From NCBI GenBank assembly GCA_013397845.1, contig VZTG01007788.1:1-64000 (forward strand): a stretch of DNA of 64,000 nucleotides, read 5' to 3'. The notes below the pieces were generated by a model. It did not search any database. It was not told the DNA's origin and was given only the letters and a program-made list of their open reading frames with translations. Positions within the stretch are counted from its first letter, which is position 1. Every line of letters starts with the position of its first letter. Below, in pieces: positions 37,686 through 49,530 of the stretch. This DNA is from Melanocharis versteri (Eukaryota > Chordata > Aves > Passeriformes > Melanocharitidae). The position numbers were made by a program, and so were the translations under genes.

Positions 37686-38050
37686 GGGAACAGCCAGAGC
37701 TGTGTTCCACTGGTACCTTCCACAGCTGGGAACAGCCAGAGCTGTGCTCCACTGGCACTTCCACATCTGGGAACAGCCAGAGCTGTATTCCACCCGGGAA
37801 CAGCCAGAGCTGTGCTCCACTGGTACCTTCCACACCTGGGAACAGCCAGAGCTGTGCTGCACTGGCACTGCCACACCTGGGAACAGCCAGAGCTGTGCTC
37901 CACTGGCACTGCCACACCTGGGAACAGCCAGAGCTGTGCTCCACTGGCACTGCCACAGCTGGGAACAGCCAGAGCTGTGCTGCACTGGCACTTCCACACC
38001 TGGGAACAGCCAGAGCCGTGCTGCACTGGCACTTCCACCTGGGAGCAACG
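37686..38050. repeat. 41-bp minisatellite, about 9 copies
   Basis: A tandem array of a 41/42-bp unit beginning gggaacagccagagctgtgc. Copies start at 37686, 37728, 37769, 37796, 37838, 37879, 37920, 37961 and 38002, with a decaying partial from 38041. The copy at 37769 is shortened to 27 bp by an internal deletion. Copies are highly similar, suggesting recent homogenisation. Because 41 is not a multiple of three, successive copies read in different frames. The unit lacks stop codons in several frames, which creates long artefactual open frames on both strands (up to 180 codons). These are not genes. Confidence 0.95.
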
Positions 38051-40528
38051 GGGCCACCTTTCCCAGCAAGAAAAGCCTGACTGAGAAAGCCCCAGGGAGG
38101 CAAAAGGACTAATAAGAAATGCTTAATCCTCATTGTTAGGTTTGGTGATTCACCACTGTTCCACCATAACAATGTGAGCAGCCAAGTTTAAATTTCAATT
38201 TAAGGAACATCTGCAAGTGGCCCTAATTTGTCCTTTACCATACAGCCTAATAAAGCCTATGACCTAAATATTTGCCACACATGATGATTAAAAACCATGT
38301 TTCCCAATGAAGCAACTTCCTACTTAAACTTAGGGTATCTCTCAGCCCAGAAGTTTTCTTTTCAGAAAGATGAAATCTCTCACAGTAAATTACATGTGTC
38401 TTCTTCAGACATCAGGAACAAATGATTTCTGTCTTACATCTTTCATCCAAATATATATAGATCGTAACATTGCAATAAACCACTTATTGTTTCCAGTGAT
38501 TACTTTTAAATAATTTAAAAATATATTCCAAAGCATTTTTCACTCATTCATGTGAAAAAAACCTTCCAGATTATAACTTTTCTTCAAAAAATAGTTTTGC
38601 CAATTTTTATTGGTTTTTTTTTCTTTAGGGAATCTTCATAGACAACAACTTAAACTGGTCATAAAAACACTATAAAAGGGTAAACTTTTAGCTAGTTACC
38701 AGCAACAGCTTAAAAAGAAAATTAAAAAAAAAAATCTGCCCTATGCTTTTAGCTCTCACTTCAGAGCATTCTACAGAAACTAGGAGAAGCATCAGTAGCA
38801 TCTCATCCCAACTTCAATAAGCAGTAAGCAATGATACCCAAATAAATGTTTTGTTTAGAATTTGTTTTCCTCACACGGAGGAGGAAGAAGCCATAAGCAG
38901 ATGTTGCAGGATCTCCCATGATCATTTCATGGCAAGTTTTATGAAATGCCTCAAAGCCCACGAGCAGGCATAAAAGCAAAAGAAGCACTGAGAGAGATCC
39001 ACACGGAAGAGAACAGTTTGCCAGAGACTCATCACCCGTGGTTTATCACACCAAACACAGATCTCACACGAGTTCTTTGTGAAACAGATTTGCTCAACTG
39101 CTCTGACAAACACCTGAAATTCAAGTAGTTCCAGCGGGCACACAAAATCAGTGAATCACCATTTACAATAAAGGGCTTGATTACACCTTTCATTCATAAA
39201 TATTAAATAAGAACTTTTCTCCATAGAAAGCAAGCCAGAACTTTCACCCTTATTCCTGTCCTGCCACATTTTGGGGCATAATTCCTTTCCGTCTCCATGC
39301 TTCACAGTAAACTGTATAAATAGGTAAGGATGTCTGGACTTCTTGTCATGTTTATCTGACTTTAATATATCTGATTCGGGGTTCTCAAGGTATTATTCAG
39401 CAATGTTTTATTCTCCTACTCAATATTAAATAAATAAAATTACATAATACCTAAATTTCAATAGGGCAGTTTCACAGTCTTGAATTATATTTTTACTCTG
39501 TCCTTAAACATTTCATTGATGATTCAAGGAGTATCTTTATTCACAAGCCAAACATATTAAAGAGGAACTCTTCTTTTACACACTCTTTAATTATGAGCAA
39601 AAATGGATAAAGTACTATGTAGGACTCAGTGACTGATGAAGATTGACTATGACTTTCATTAAATTAAAACAACAATTAAAATAACCACAACAACAAACTG
39701 TTAAACTGTAAATCCACTGACCTAACTTCTATAGATTCCATAATATTTTAATCTTTACCTCCACACCTTCTCTGCAGCCTCCATGTTTCCCTTTCATTTT
39801 TTCCTTCAGCAACTAGAAAGTCTACATCTTCCGAATTTATTGCAGGTTCTGAGTCTGGAGAATCCCTGGTTGTGTTCTAGGAAGCACCGACTCCAAAGCA
39901 GCATGAAAATGACAATAAAGATCTGCAATGTGCCCATGACAGCAGTGAGGGAGTTGATCAGTCCATGGTTATCTTGGTCCTTCCTTGCAAGAACAAACCC
40001 TTCAGAAGGGTAACTTGGTCATTAATAAGTATTTATTCTCCAATATATTGATTTTTAATTTTTTTTTTTTCTTTTGAAGTGCCATTAACCATTGCAGCAC
40101 TCAGGTGGAATGAAAACGTGAAGAGAGAATGAATAATTTCTTGGGAACACAAACCAGTACTGCGGGGAGATTTCTGCGTGTGGGCCTCCCAGAAACCTCT
40201 AATCCTGAAAGATGGGAAGTAAAACAACAACTGCAAATGTGCTGGGCAGTGACAACATTCTGCTAATGCTCTTTGCAGGCCGAGGAAGCAAAGCTGGCTC
40301 CTCTCAGAGAGCTGAGCTGTGACTGAGCAGGAGCAGGACAGGGACAGGGACAGGGACAGACACTGCTGGCTGCTTCAGTGGCTGCTCCAGCACTGCCTGC
40401 TGGCATCACTACATTCAGAATTCTTGCTGCTCCTTCTGCAAGCACAAGTTTTCCAGAGAGATCATTTAGGATATCACCACACTGTAAGTCAAAACGTAGT
40501 ATTTAAAAAAGAGTTCTCTTTCTGAATT
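38051..40528 (-). other. RBFOX1: RBFOX1 upstream intron, segment 6
   Basis: AT-rich intron without a recognised exon or interspersed repeat. It ends shortly after a small (CAGGGA)n run at 40338-40361. Confidence 0.6.
40338..40361. repeat. (CAGGGA)n hexamer run, about 4 copies
   Basis: A short tandem run of the hexamer caggga/gggaca inside a locally GC-richer patch. It appears to be ordinary microsatellite DNA. Confidence 0.75.
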
Positions 40529-40612
40529 AAAATAAAATTTAAATGTCTGCAAGAGATTAATAGGTGCTGCAGTTCATTTATTAATCTCTTCTAGACATTT
40601 AAATTCTATTTT
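40529..40612. repeat. Long imperfect inverted repeat (34-bp arms, 16-nt loop)
   Basis: The left arm 40529-40562 and right arm 40579-40612 are complementary at 31 of 34 positions. The core is aaatgtctgcaagagattaa pairing with ttaatctcttctagacattt. The loop is 40563-40578 (ggtgctgcagttcatt). The three mismatches are two adjacent positions (gc against ct) and one A/C. Either strand could fold into one extended hairpin. Possible origins are a small palindromic transposon remnant, a local inverted duplication or a structured RNA. I see no target-site duplication or family match. Confidence 0.85.
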
Positions 40613-42040
40613 GCAGTGATTGCAAACTTATGTAGATTTTTTGAGACCTGACATTGAGGTTTTGTTTCTACAAAGGTGTGGAAAAATAAAAAAAAAATAA
40701 TTATCTGTTTTTCAGGAGACTTGTAAGCAAGGTTTCCGGCATACTGTCACCTATTCTAACCTAAATACACTTCAAGCTCAGTTTAAATTTAAGGTAGGTC
40801 ACATAGGATCTTATTTCAATTCATTTGCAAAATGTGTATTCTTTTATGTACCTATGATGATAAAAAGCAGGGTACAGAAGATGGGATATTTTCATTCTTT
40901 CTTCTTGTTGAGCAGGATGTTCAAAGGCTCTGTCAAATATTTCTGCTGGATGTGTTTAATCCTAGAGCTCTCAGACACAGCTCGTTACCTTCTTTCCACT
41001 TCAACACAGTTTCCTGATGTATTTATGAAGCTGAGACTAAACTGGGTCTGCTTGAAAAAAGTAAAACCTAAGGAAAAAATATATTTTAACCTGTTTGGGC
41101 TGAATCCCTGTGAACCAGTTCAAAGTTTTATGCTGTTGCAATAACCTGGCCTGGCAAAAGAGATGCATTATATACAACATGTGTCTGAAGAGAAAGAAGT
41201 ACATTAAGATTTCACCGCAAATATTGCCACATTTTATGAGATTAGATTAAAAATGTGTATTTTGCTATTAAGACACTGCAAGAAATGGTGGCTGTATGAA
41301 AGAGAGGAGCAATACACCAGAGCCACTGCTCTGAGCGCAGCTCAGACTCTTGTTGACACATGGTGTGGCGAACATTTAATGATCTGAATCTGCTTTTGTT
41401 CAGGAAATGGCTCTCCCTTTCATATCAAACAATCAACACTGATGCTGGCAGGTGCTGTTATCTCAGAAATCAAGCTGAGAAATGAACCAAAATGGACAAA
41501 TCCCACCATTCCCACTGAGAGGAGGATGTACCTCCATCAGTGAACCATCCCACCTGCTTGGCACTTCTGCATCCTGGAAGGCATTTTGGAGATGAAATTT
41601 AAGGGTGCAGCTGCAAATTTCATATTAATATAAAGGTGGTGAAATTGGAGATGCATCAGGTACCAGAGAAATAAACACATATTGGAAAGAGTCCCAGAAT
41701 ATCTCTATGAAGGGATTTTGTGAAGAAAATGGAAGGAAATGGAAGTAAAAACAAAGGGCCCAGAACTGCAGCTTGTAACTGTCTGAAACACTTGAGACTT
41801 AACAGCCCAGCATTTCCTTAGACAACTGGAATTAAGCCCCTAAATACTTCACTTCCAAAGACAAAGTCAAAAAAATAAAGAAAATTGCTGTGACACAATG
41901 CTATTCGTCTACCCAGTGTGAACTACTGCACCTGTGAGAACTGTGGACTCTGACACCTGGGCAAGACATCACATGAGGACAGCTCTGAAGGTAGTGATCC
42001 TCGATGCAAAGGAATGGTGCGCATACAACAGGCAAGAAAA
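40613..42040 (-). other. RBFOX1: RBFOX1 upstream intron, segment 7
   Basis: AT-rich intron with no exon or recognised repeat between the hairpin and the ambiguous base. I specifically looked for a retrocopy upstream of the poly(A) run and recognised none. Confidence 0.55.
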
Positions 42041-42041
42041 N
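42041..42041. other. Ambiguous base (N)
   Basis: A single N at 42041, 29 bp before a long homopolymer. It most likely marks an unresolved base call or consensus conflict next to the poly(A) run rather than biology. Confidence 0.95.
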
Positions 42042-42068
42042 GCTACATTTTCTCCATTTTAAATCAAA

Positions 42069-42069
<1 letters not shown>

Positions 42070-42103
<34 letters not shown>
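42070..42103. repeat. Poly(A) run of 34
   Basis: An uninterrupted run of 34 A on the plus strand, the longest homopolymer in the window. No processed pseudogene is recognisable upstream, and no clear flanking target-site duplication is seen. Its true length is uncertain given the nearby N. Confidence 0.85.
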
Positions 42104-42106
<3 letters not shown>

Positions 42107-42440
42107 ACTTTTTACTCAACTTTCACCAGACCTGAAATGATTGAATTGCTCAGAGGCAGCTCTCACGGTGATGTGAGGTCTGTCAGAGCCAGGGAGAGCA
42201 TCTGCCTTCCCTGCAGACTCAGCTCCCTGCACTGCCTCCCACCTCCCCGAGGAGCCTGCAGCTCCCAGCAGCCTGTCCCACTCCTCTGCTTCCAGAGGAA
42301 CACCAAAGCCAGCTTGGAAAAATAGCTGTGTGCCCACTCCTCAACCAAACTGAAAAGGATGGTTCCCAGAGCTGGTCACTCCCCTTGAGTGAGCACCAAT
42401 TTTGCTGAGAAGTGTTAATTTTCAAAAAAAAAAAAAATCG

Positions 42441-42545
42441 TATTATAGCCATTTCAAATATGGGAAATGAAGCATGGAGAGGTTTCATGATTTGTGCAAG
42501 GCCACACAGCTCCTCAGGGTCATGGGAAAGTAGGATCCAGGAACA
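42441..42545 (+). mobile_element. MIR SINE remnant
   Basis: Closely follows the MIR core and 3' part: CCATTTCAAATATGGGAAATGAAGCATGGAGAGG, then TTTGTGCAAGGCCACACAGCT and AGGATCCAGGAAC. These correspond to the MIR segments around CCCATTTTACAGATGAGGAAACTGAGGC, CTTGCCCAAGGTCACACAGCT and GGATTTGAACCC. MIRs are ancient tRNA-derived SINEs shared across amniotes and long inactive. A 13-nt A run precedes it at 42425. Confidence 0.78.
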
Positions 42546-45500
42546 CTCATTTATAGACAGGAACTGAAATTCTCCTTTTTGATATTTGACAATAGCATAC
42601 AAGTAACATTAGCACTCCAAAAAGTTCAAACAAACTATTCTAAATATCAAAGAATAGGATGTCAAAAGTTACTAAAAACACTTTGAAACAGGCTAACTTG
42701 TGGAATGCAGTTTTCAACTTCCCAAGGTATTTATCCCTGTACAACTTGCTTTGGCAGTTCTGAAATCCTAAACAAGATTTACAAGTATATTAATTCTCAT
42801 CCCAATGACCACCTTGTGCCACCCACATGACAGAATAAACATTCAGGCCATTTTTATTTTACACTTCTGCTATACAATAATGTGGAAATAATATACTATT
42901 TGAATATATCTGTATTATTTCCTTCACTTTAAAGAAGGGCTGGTCTTGTTCATAAAAGCATGGAACAAGTAAAGGATTCTGGAACTTTCAGACTGTTTGG
43001 GGAACTGATCCACATCCCTGTCTCTCCTTGAAGAAAAAGTTTATATTGGTTACCTACAACATGCATGTTGTCAGGTTACAGCTCCTGGGGTGCTCTGAAA
43101 ATTAAAATTCTGCTCATGGAACTTTTCTTTCTATTTTTACATATACTCCAAACATGCTGCTCTCTCTCTCCACAGAGGGAATTTTATCTTACACACAATC
43201 AGGTTAAGAACTTTCCTCAGTGAAAGCTCAGAAATACACACCCGTTTATGCACATCAGACTCTGCTCAGGACTCCTTTCTATTCAACTCTGTATCTCCAG
43301 TATGTCAACTGAAATCGTTATAGACAAAATAATAAAATAGAGCCAGCTTTAGATCCCTCAGCATAGGCCTTAAAACCGTATTTTGGACTGCCTGAATAAA
43401 CAAATATAATCATCTGTATGGACTTTTGTGGGTTTGTATTTCAAAGCAGCAAAGTCACAGGAATGGATATCTAAAATTTACCTCACCTTCCCCACCTCAG
43501 AGCCATGAGCTACAGCCAGCAGTTGAGAGTTAAAAGAGCAAAAAAAGATGCCTTCAATCTCTACGAATTTCTGGAAGTACATCCACTTTAATATGTTCAT
43601 GTTCCATGTCAAACATCCCCCTTTAAAAGAATTTCATACCATGTATTGCATTCAAAATTGCAAATATAAAGTATCTGATAGCATTTAACGGCCTCTAGGT
43701 ATAATCAGCATAAAACCAGCATAAAAGGGACTCCATATGAATACGAAATGTTTAAACCAAATGTGACGGAATCTCATGGGGAATTCTGCCACGCATGCTG
43801 TCCTTTCTTCTAGGAGGTCCTTCACTGTCCTTGTAGGGGGTACAACAAAATGATGTGGGAAAGAAAAGCAGCCCAAGCACCGTGATGCTGCAGCAGTGTT
43901 TAACCACGGCTTCAATGAAGCCAGCTTTGATCACTTCTGAGGCAAAAGCAATGACCTGTCCTTTAAGGAGAGCGTTCCCTCTTTTGATCTGAACGTTGAG
44001 CTCATTTAAACTGAGTTCCAAGTGTTGGTGTCTTATTTAATACTAAAAATATCACATAAACAGATAAAATCTCATGACACTCACAAATCCCACTCCAGTT
44101 ACTTTGTATTGGAGCTGTGTTCAGGTGGCAGCTTTGAAAGATGCCAGAGGTAGGTTCTGATGCACTACAAAATCTGCAGTAGGAGTAGCAAGTACTGTAT
44201 AGGTCGGCCGAATATAACCAAAATATTTATCTATTATTTGCACACTAAATAGCACATCTGCCAAGGCAAAAGCACAAGTGGTCATTTGTCATTTCTGCAT
44301 TTGTGCCAGGATATTAAATATCCACATTAATGACGGACAGGTAGGATACACAGCTACCTTGGAAGGATATACAGCTACCTCTGAATGGCTAAAATCAGAG
44401 GCTGTAATGGAATCATCCACAGCAAATCATTTGTAAGTTATGGAAGATAATGACAATCCCAGTTGATTAATATATATATATCCATTAAGAGCTGGAGTAA
44501 AATCTGCCTATTTATTTCAATTCAACTAATTCCCTGTTGACAAGAATAATTTTAGTTTTTGCAGACCTTGGGTAAAATTCCAGTAAGGATAAATTAACTC
44601 TTCCTCCTCAGAGTGCAAGACAAAAGACATCCCCCCAGACAAGTTTTGGGACAATTAAAAATAATGATCACTGACATTAAAGATACATAATCCTAAAAAT
44701 AAATTCATTCCTAAAAATTCCTTTAATATTTCATGACCTACAACTATTACAAATAATGTGACAGACATCTGGACTTTAGATAATGATTCAAATTTTCCTA
44801 AAATTCACTGTCTTTAGACCTCTGAGGATTATTCCAGCTACCATTAAGAAGACTCAGATTCCAAATTCAGATTCTAAACTGGAAATATTTCTGAATTTTC
44901 CCATCATTTGGGTGCAAGGCTGTACTCTGCACTCGCCCCAGCCTAAAATCCCCGAACTGATCTCTACAGGAGACATCATGTTTTCCTTCTTTTTAGGCAT
45001 GGATCCAGCACTGTTACATTTAGATCTAAATCCTAGATACAAGTTAAGTGATTCTATGATTCTAAGTGCTGGGAAGATGCCCAATAAATTTATCCTGATT
45101 ATTTTAAGAACAGATGAAAATGCCATTAAAATTACACCTAAATTATAAGTTAGTCTTCATTTTCGCTAGGCTGAACTCACAATTTTTAGTCTGCATTTAC
45201 TCAAGATAGAACAATTCCCATATGACACTGCACAAACCAGAGCTTCCTTTCTCCTATACCAACCCCTTGTCATCTCAATGTTGCCACCTGGAAATTAAAT
45301 CTTAGAATCCTTAATTTGTACCACTTCCAAGCTCTTCCTCACATTACAGCTACTAAGAATTATTCTCTTTCCCACTTAGCCACCTTTACATTTTCTATAA
45401 TGATCCAGGGATTTACTTCAATACGTAAAAGATTAGTCTTTTAAATTTGTTAGTCCTTTAAAATTCAGCACTTTTGAAACTTGAAATAAGTTCCCCCATA

Positions 45501-48500
45501 AATTCATTTGGATTTGGCTTTTTTTTTTTCAGTACTGTTTACCTGTTGTTCAATCTCTCATATCTGATATTCTAACACTTCTAAACAAGCAAGATTCCTA
45601 TGACTCTTTAACATCAGACAATTTAAAACGCAGTTCTGTAATGTAAATTACATTCTCTGACCTGCTGAAACCATTTATTGCACCTCAGCTTTTTGCTATT
45701 ATTTTGGGGCCTGAATAAAGAAAAGACAGACTTCCCCACTCTTGTATTTGATTGGTACCAGTGACAAATGAAATTGCTCGTTTGTTCTAAAAGAGTTCAA
45801 ACCCAATTTCATGAAATCTCTGAGCACTGAAAAAATAACAAAACAAAAGGTCTTACCACAATTTAATAAAGAGTTCATAGCTTTACTATGTAGCCATTTC
45901 CACATCTCAGGACATGTTTTCAGTATTAGCATGCATTAAATAACAACAATAACAACAACAAGACGATGTTATTTTGCAATTTTGAACCTGTTCCCAGTGT
46001 GAATTTCTGAAGAGAAGTTTAATCTCTTCATAACTGTCTTAACAATACCAAGGCCAAAAGGGGAAGGTACGTCAAAGCAACAGCTGCAAGATGGAATAAA
46101 TGGAAGGAACATGAAAGGTTTAATTCAAAGCCCCAGATTGTTCTAAGATCTCAAGATGGCTAAAAAGACTCAAAAATCAGGTTAAACACAGCCCAGATGT
46201 AATTAATGGCTTTAGGCCCTGTGATCCTTCCAATCTAGGGACTGACATTTGACTTGGAGGAGTTTAGAAGAATGGCACTTAGTTTTAGAAATCTGTACCT
46301 CACTGGGTGCCTGTGCTTTGGGTGACTTGGATTTGGGAAAACTGCAGATTCCACTGTCAGCAAATTCATAACACTTGATAAACTCCTGGAACAACCTCAG
46401 GACTGACAGCACTTCAAAACTAGAGGGAGGCAAATTTACCCATAAGTAATGGAAGGAGAAAACCCTGCCACCTCTCCCCGTCACCTCAGCATTACAGAAT
46501 GCAGAGCAGTAGCATCTCGCTAAATGAAAAAGGGTAAAATACTTGAGGCACTTAGCCCGTTGGCAAATTCTGCTTGGGGATTTCTAGATGAATGACTTGT
46601 GCCTGTGTTTACAGCCTTTCAGCAGAGTGCTCACTGTTTACTCTGGAATTAATCCAGGTCCATAAAACTAGTGATACATCAATGTAACAGATGTGCTTAA
46701 GTGACTTTGCATTATAAGGAGATCTGCTTTAGTTACAAAAACTCTGTAACCAGTTTTAAGTTGATTTTGACAATCCCAATCTGTAACAGCACCCACTGTA
46801 CTAATTCCTGTTAGTGGACTAGTACTCCCTCTTTCTAAGGATTTCATAATTTCATTAATTGTCTTTTAAAAGTATTTAAACTAATAAAGGCAACAGTGTT
46901 GAAGCAAAATGTCCTAATCCTTGACATAAGTCTAAATTATTCCTATAATATCACTGTGTTGAAAACAGTTTAATTTGTGTTCATCTCATATTTACAAAAT
47001 GCTGGAATGTAAACAAAGTTCCTTGATCTTCAGGACACGTGATGGAGCCCAAAGCAATGGTAATGCTGCTCTCTAAAGGACCAACACAGCAAATAAAATG
47101 CAAGTGTTGTTTAACAACTGTTAATGTATTTGGCTTTAGAGGCTTTGTTAAGAGGTCACTGTCATTATTATCTACTTTTCCAATCAATATGTGACTTGCT
47201 TGCAACTTAACTAGGAATATTTGAGTTGAAAGTTTCTGAAACACGTCAGAGCTCTTTCAGAGAAGGTGGCATGAACAGCCATGTGTTAAATAAAAAAAAA
47301 AATCTATTTTAGAATGCTTTTTCTTTTTTTTCTTTGATGCTCTCTATTGTGAAACTTTCATACTGTTGATCATAGAGAACTTCTTTCCTCAAAGCAAATA
47401 AAATCATTGAATTGATAGCAGAAGGTAGAACCCTAAGCGTGAGACTGAAGTGTCCTAAAGAGGGCACTGACAGTTTTTCGCTCTCCAGTTTGAAAGGTCT
47501 CTGTGTGAGCTCCTGTCCCATCCAGCAAAGGCCCTGACTGCATTTTCCATCCCAGGTAAGTTTAGGGGCTTGGCGTGCAGGCAGGTCTGCACATCCAGCT
47601 CAGGAGCATTATACACACGTCCTCAGTCTACATGCATTTTTAAAAGCTACAGGTAGAAACACTGCAGGTTTCACTATGTGAAATAACAAGGTGTCAGATG
47701 GAAAGAAAATCTCCCATAAAACATCATGCTTTGGGGTTTCCCAAACTCTTAGGCTGTTTTTGGCCAGAATCTAAATTTTAAGCATGATAAAACCTGAGGT
47801 CACCTCAGCCCTTAATGTAAAAATATGCATTTTGAAATGACACATATTTGTATGGAGTGGCATGCTGCATTGTTACTCTAAGTATAATGTTCCTGAAACG
47901 CCTTCACAAAGCCAGCTGGAAACCTTGACATTTCATCCATATTGTTATTTATATACATATTTACTGCTGCCACCTGCTTGTAACTTGGCTCACACCATGA
48001 AGCAGTACGCTTCCCTTGTTTCATTATACCTTGACATTTCACTAGAACTACAGAGCTGCCCATTTCTCAGTTTCCAATTGCTCTGCAGCCACTCTTGAAT
48101 TATATTGGCTTAGTAACAGAATGAAGATCTTTCTCCGTGGTAGTACTAACCTCTCTTTTCCATGCCCAGATGGCACAAATTGCTGCTGGCACATGTAACA
48201 ATTCTAGCACAGCTTCTGCTGCCTAAATGAACCCCCATAAACCCCACAGAGCTAGATTAGATTAGGGAATTGGGAGGTGAGGAGGAGGGCTGGCCAGTGG
48301 TTTCGGCTGAAAGAGATAAGGCTTTGGTACAGGCTGTGTGTGGCTGTGATGGAGCACGCTGCACTCTTACACTCTAGTGCTCAGTGAGCCTGCTCCTAGG
48401 GAAGAAAGCAAAATTAGCTAACAAAGTTAATAAACCTAATTTCATCATCAGTACCACAACACCCATTCTGACTATTTTTCAAATAACTGAGTTATCTGAT

Positions 48501-49375
48501 AGCCCTGACGTCTCACGAAAAGGCCACTTTCCAAGGAACAACGCTGGAAGAGCAGCCACCAGGGGACAGCCCAAAGGACAAACCTTTGCTCTTGCTTCGC
48601 TCAGACCACGCAGTGACCGGGTCAGCTCTGGCACTGCTGAAGGAGGCTGAGCACCCCTATCCCCTCTCTCAGACACATAAAAACCCATCTGAATGCCCAG
48701 CTCCTCTGTGCACGTCCCAGGAGCAGCTCGGCAGCCCAGCGTGGCGAGGTGGGGGTGAGGGAAGAGGCCCTGGGAGAACCCTGACCCAGGCTGCTCGGGA
48801 CAACTCACTCTGGGCCAGTCTCCCTGACAGACAAAAAATGTTTCTGTGTTGTCAGCCCAGGAGCTCGTCAGGCGCCGTTTTAGACGTACAAATGGAAATC
48901 TACTGCATGAAAATCTCTACACGTGACATGAATCCTCCATGACTTCACCAAAGTTATGCTGCTTTATATTTAATACAGGCCAGAACACAACCTAGCATAC
49001 ATATGTATAATTAATATTAAGGAAAATCCTCTAGGTATTCAGTATTTAAAATACACTAAAATTGAGGGGGAATAGATATGAAAGAAAGATAACCAATATA
49101 TTAAAAATTATCATAAAATTAGGGGCATTTGGCATTTGCATAAGCCATAAAAAAACCCAATTTAACATGTTTCTAAGAAAGCATCTTCTCTACCTATTCT
49201 TAAACCCTGTCCCTATGAGGAGAACAGAGGAAGCCTTCTTGTGTAGTTAAAAGGCCAAGAGGTACAAAATTGCTGCAGTAAGGGATGAAAAGAAGGAATG
49301 TACTGTAATTTTTCCATCCCCTAAATTGACACAGTAAATGTAAATTTTTCCTGCTGATTGAAATGAAACTTCATT
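42546..49375 (-). other. RBFOX1: RBFOX1 upstream intron, segment 8
   Basis: AT-rich intron without recognisable exons. It contains a 17-bp direct repeat at 44343-44380, a short (TA)n run near 44470, an AAC-rich microsatellite near 45943-45960 and a GC-richer patch at 48500-48900 with chance open frames on both strands. Confidence 0.6.
44343..44380. repeat. 17-bp direct repeat, 21-bp period
   Basis: aggatacacagctacct (44343-44359) recurs as aggatatacagctacct (44364-44380), 16 of 17 identical, separated by tgga. It is a small local duplication. Confidence 0.75.
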
Positions 49376-49530
49376 TAAAAAAACAAATAAAAAACAAACC
49401 CAAACAAACAAAAACAAACAAAAAACAAACCCACAAAAACCAACCAAACAAAAAACCCACAAAAAAATAAAACAAACAAAAAAAAAAACAACAAAAAAAA
49501 CCCACCCAAACAAACAAACAAAAAAAGCCC
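49376..49530. repeat. A/C-rich low-complexity tract (AAAC)n
   Basis: About 155 bp of plus-strand sequence made almost only of A and C, with AAAC, AAAAC and CCCAAAC blocks and no G until the GCCCCC at its end. On the RBFOX1-sense strand it reads as GTTT/GGGTTT. The long hydrophobic frames seen across it on minus are artefacts of T/G-rich codons. Confidence 0.9.

Noticed and set aside
37584..38172. Open frames of 127-180 codons on both strands
   Set aside because: They are products of the 41-bp tandem array read through stop-free frames and show only the shifting repeat, with no domain or splice context.
40529..40612. Calling the hairpin a microRNA gene
   Set aside because: Stem shape alone is not enough without small-RNA evidence or a conserved arm; kept as an inverted repeat.
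41200..42069. Processed pseudogene upstream of the 34-nt poly(A)
   Set aside because: No recognisable protein or RNA sequence and no clear flanking direct repeats.
45040..45075. GATTCTATGATTCTAAG resembling a CR1 3' tail
   Set aside because: Only the short tail-like octamers are present; the upstream sequence does not match the CR1 3' region, so coincidence is likely.
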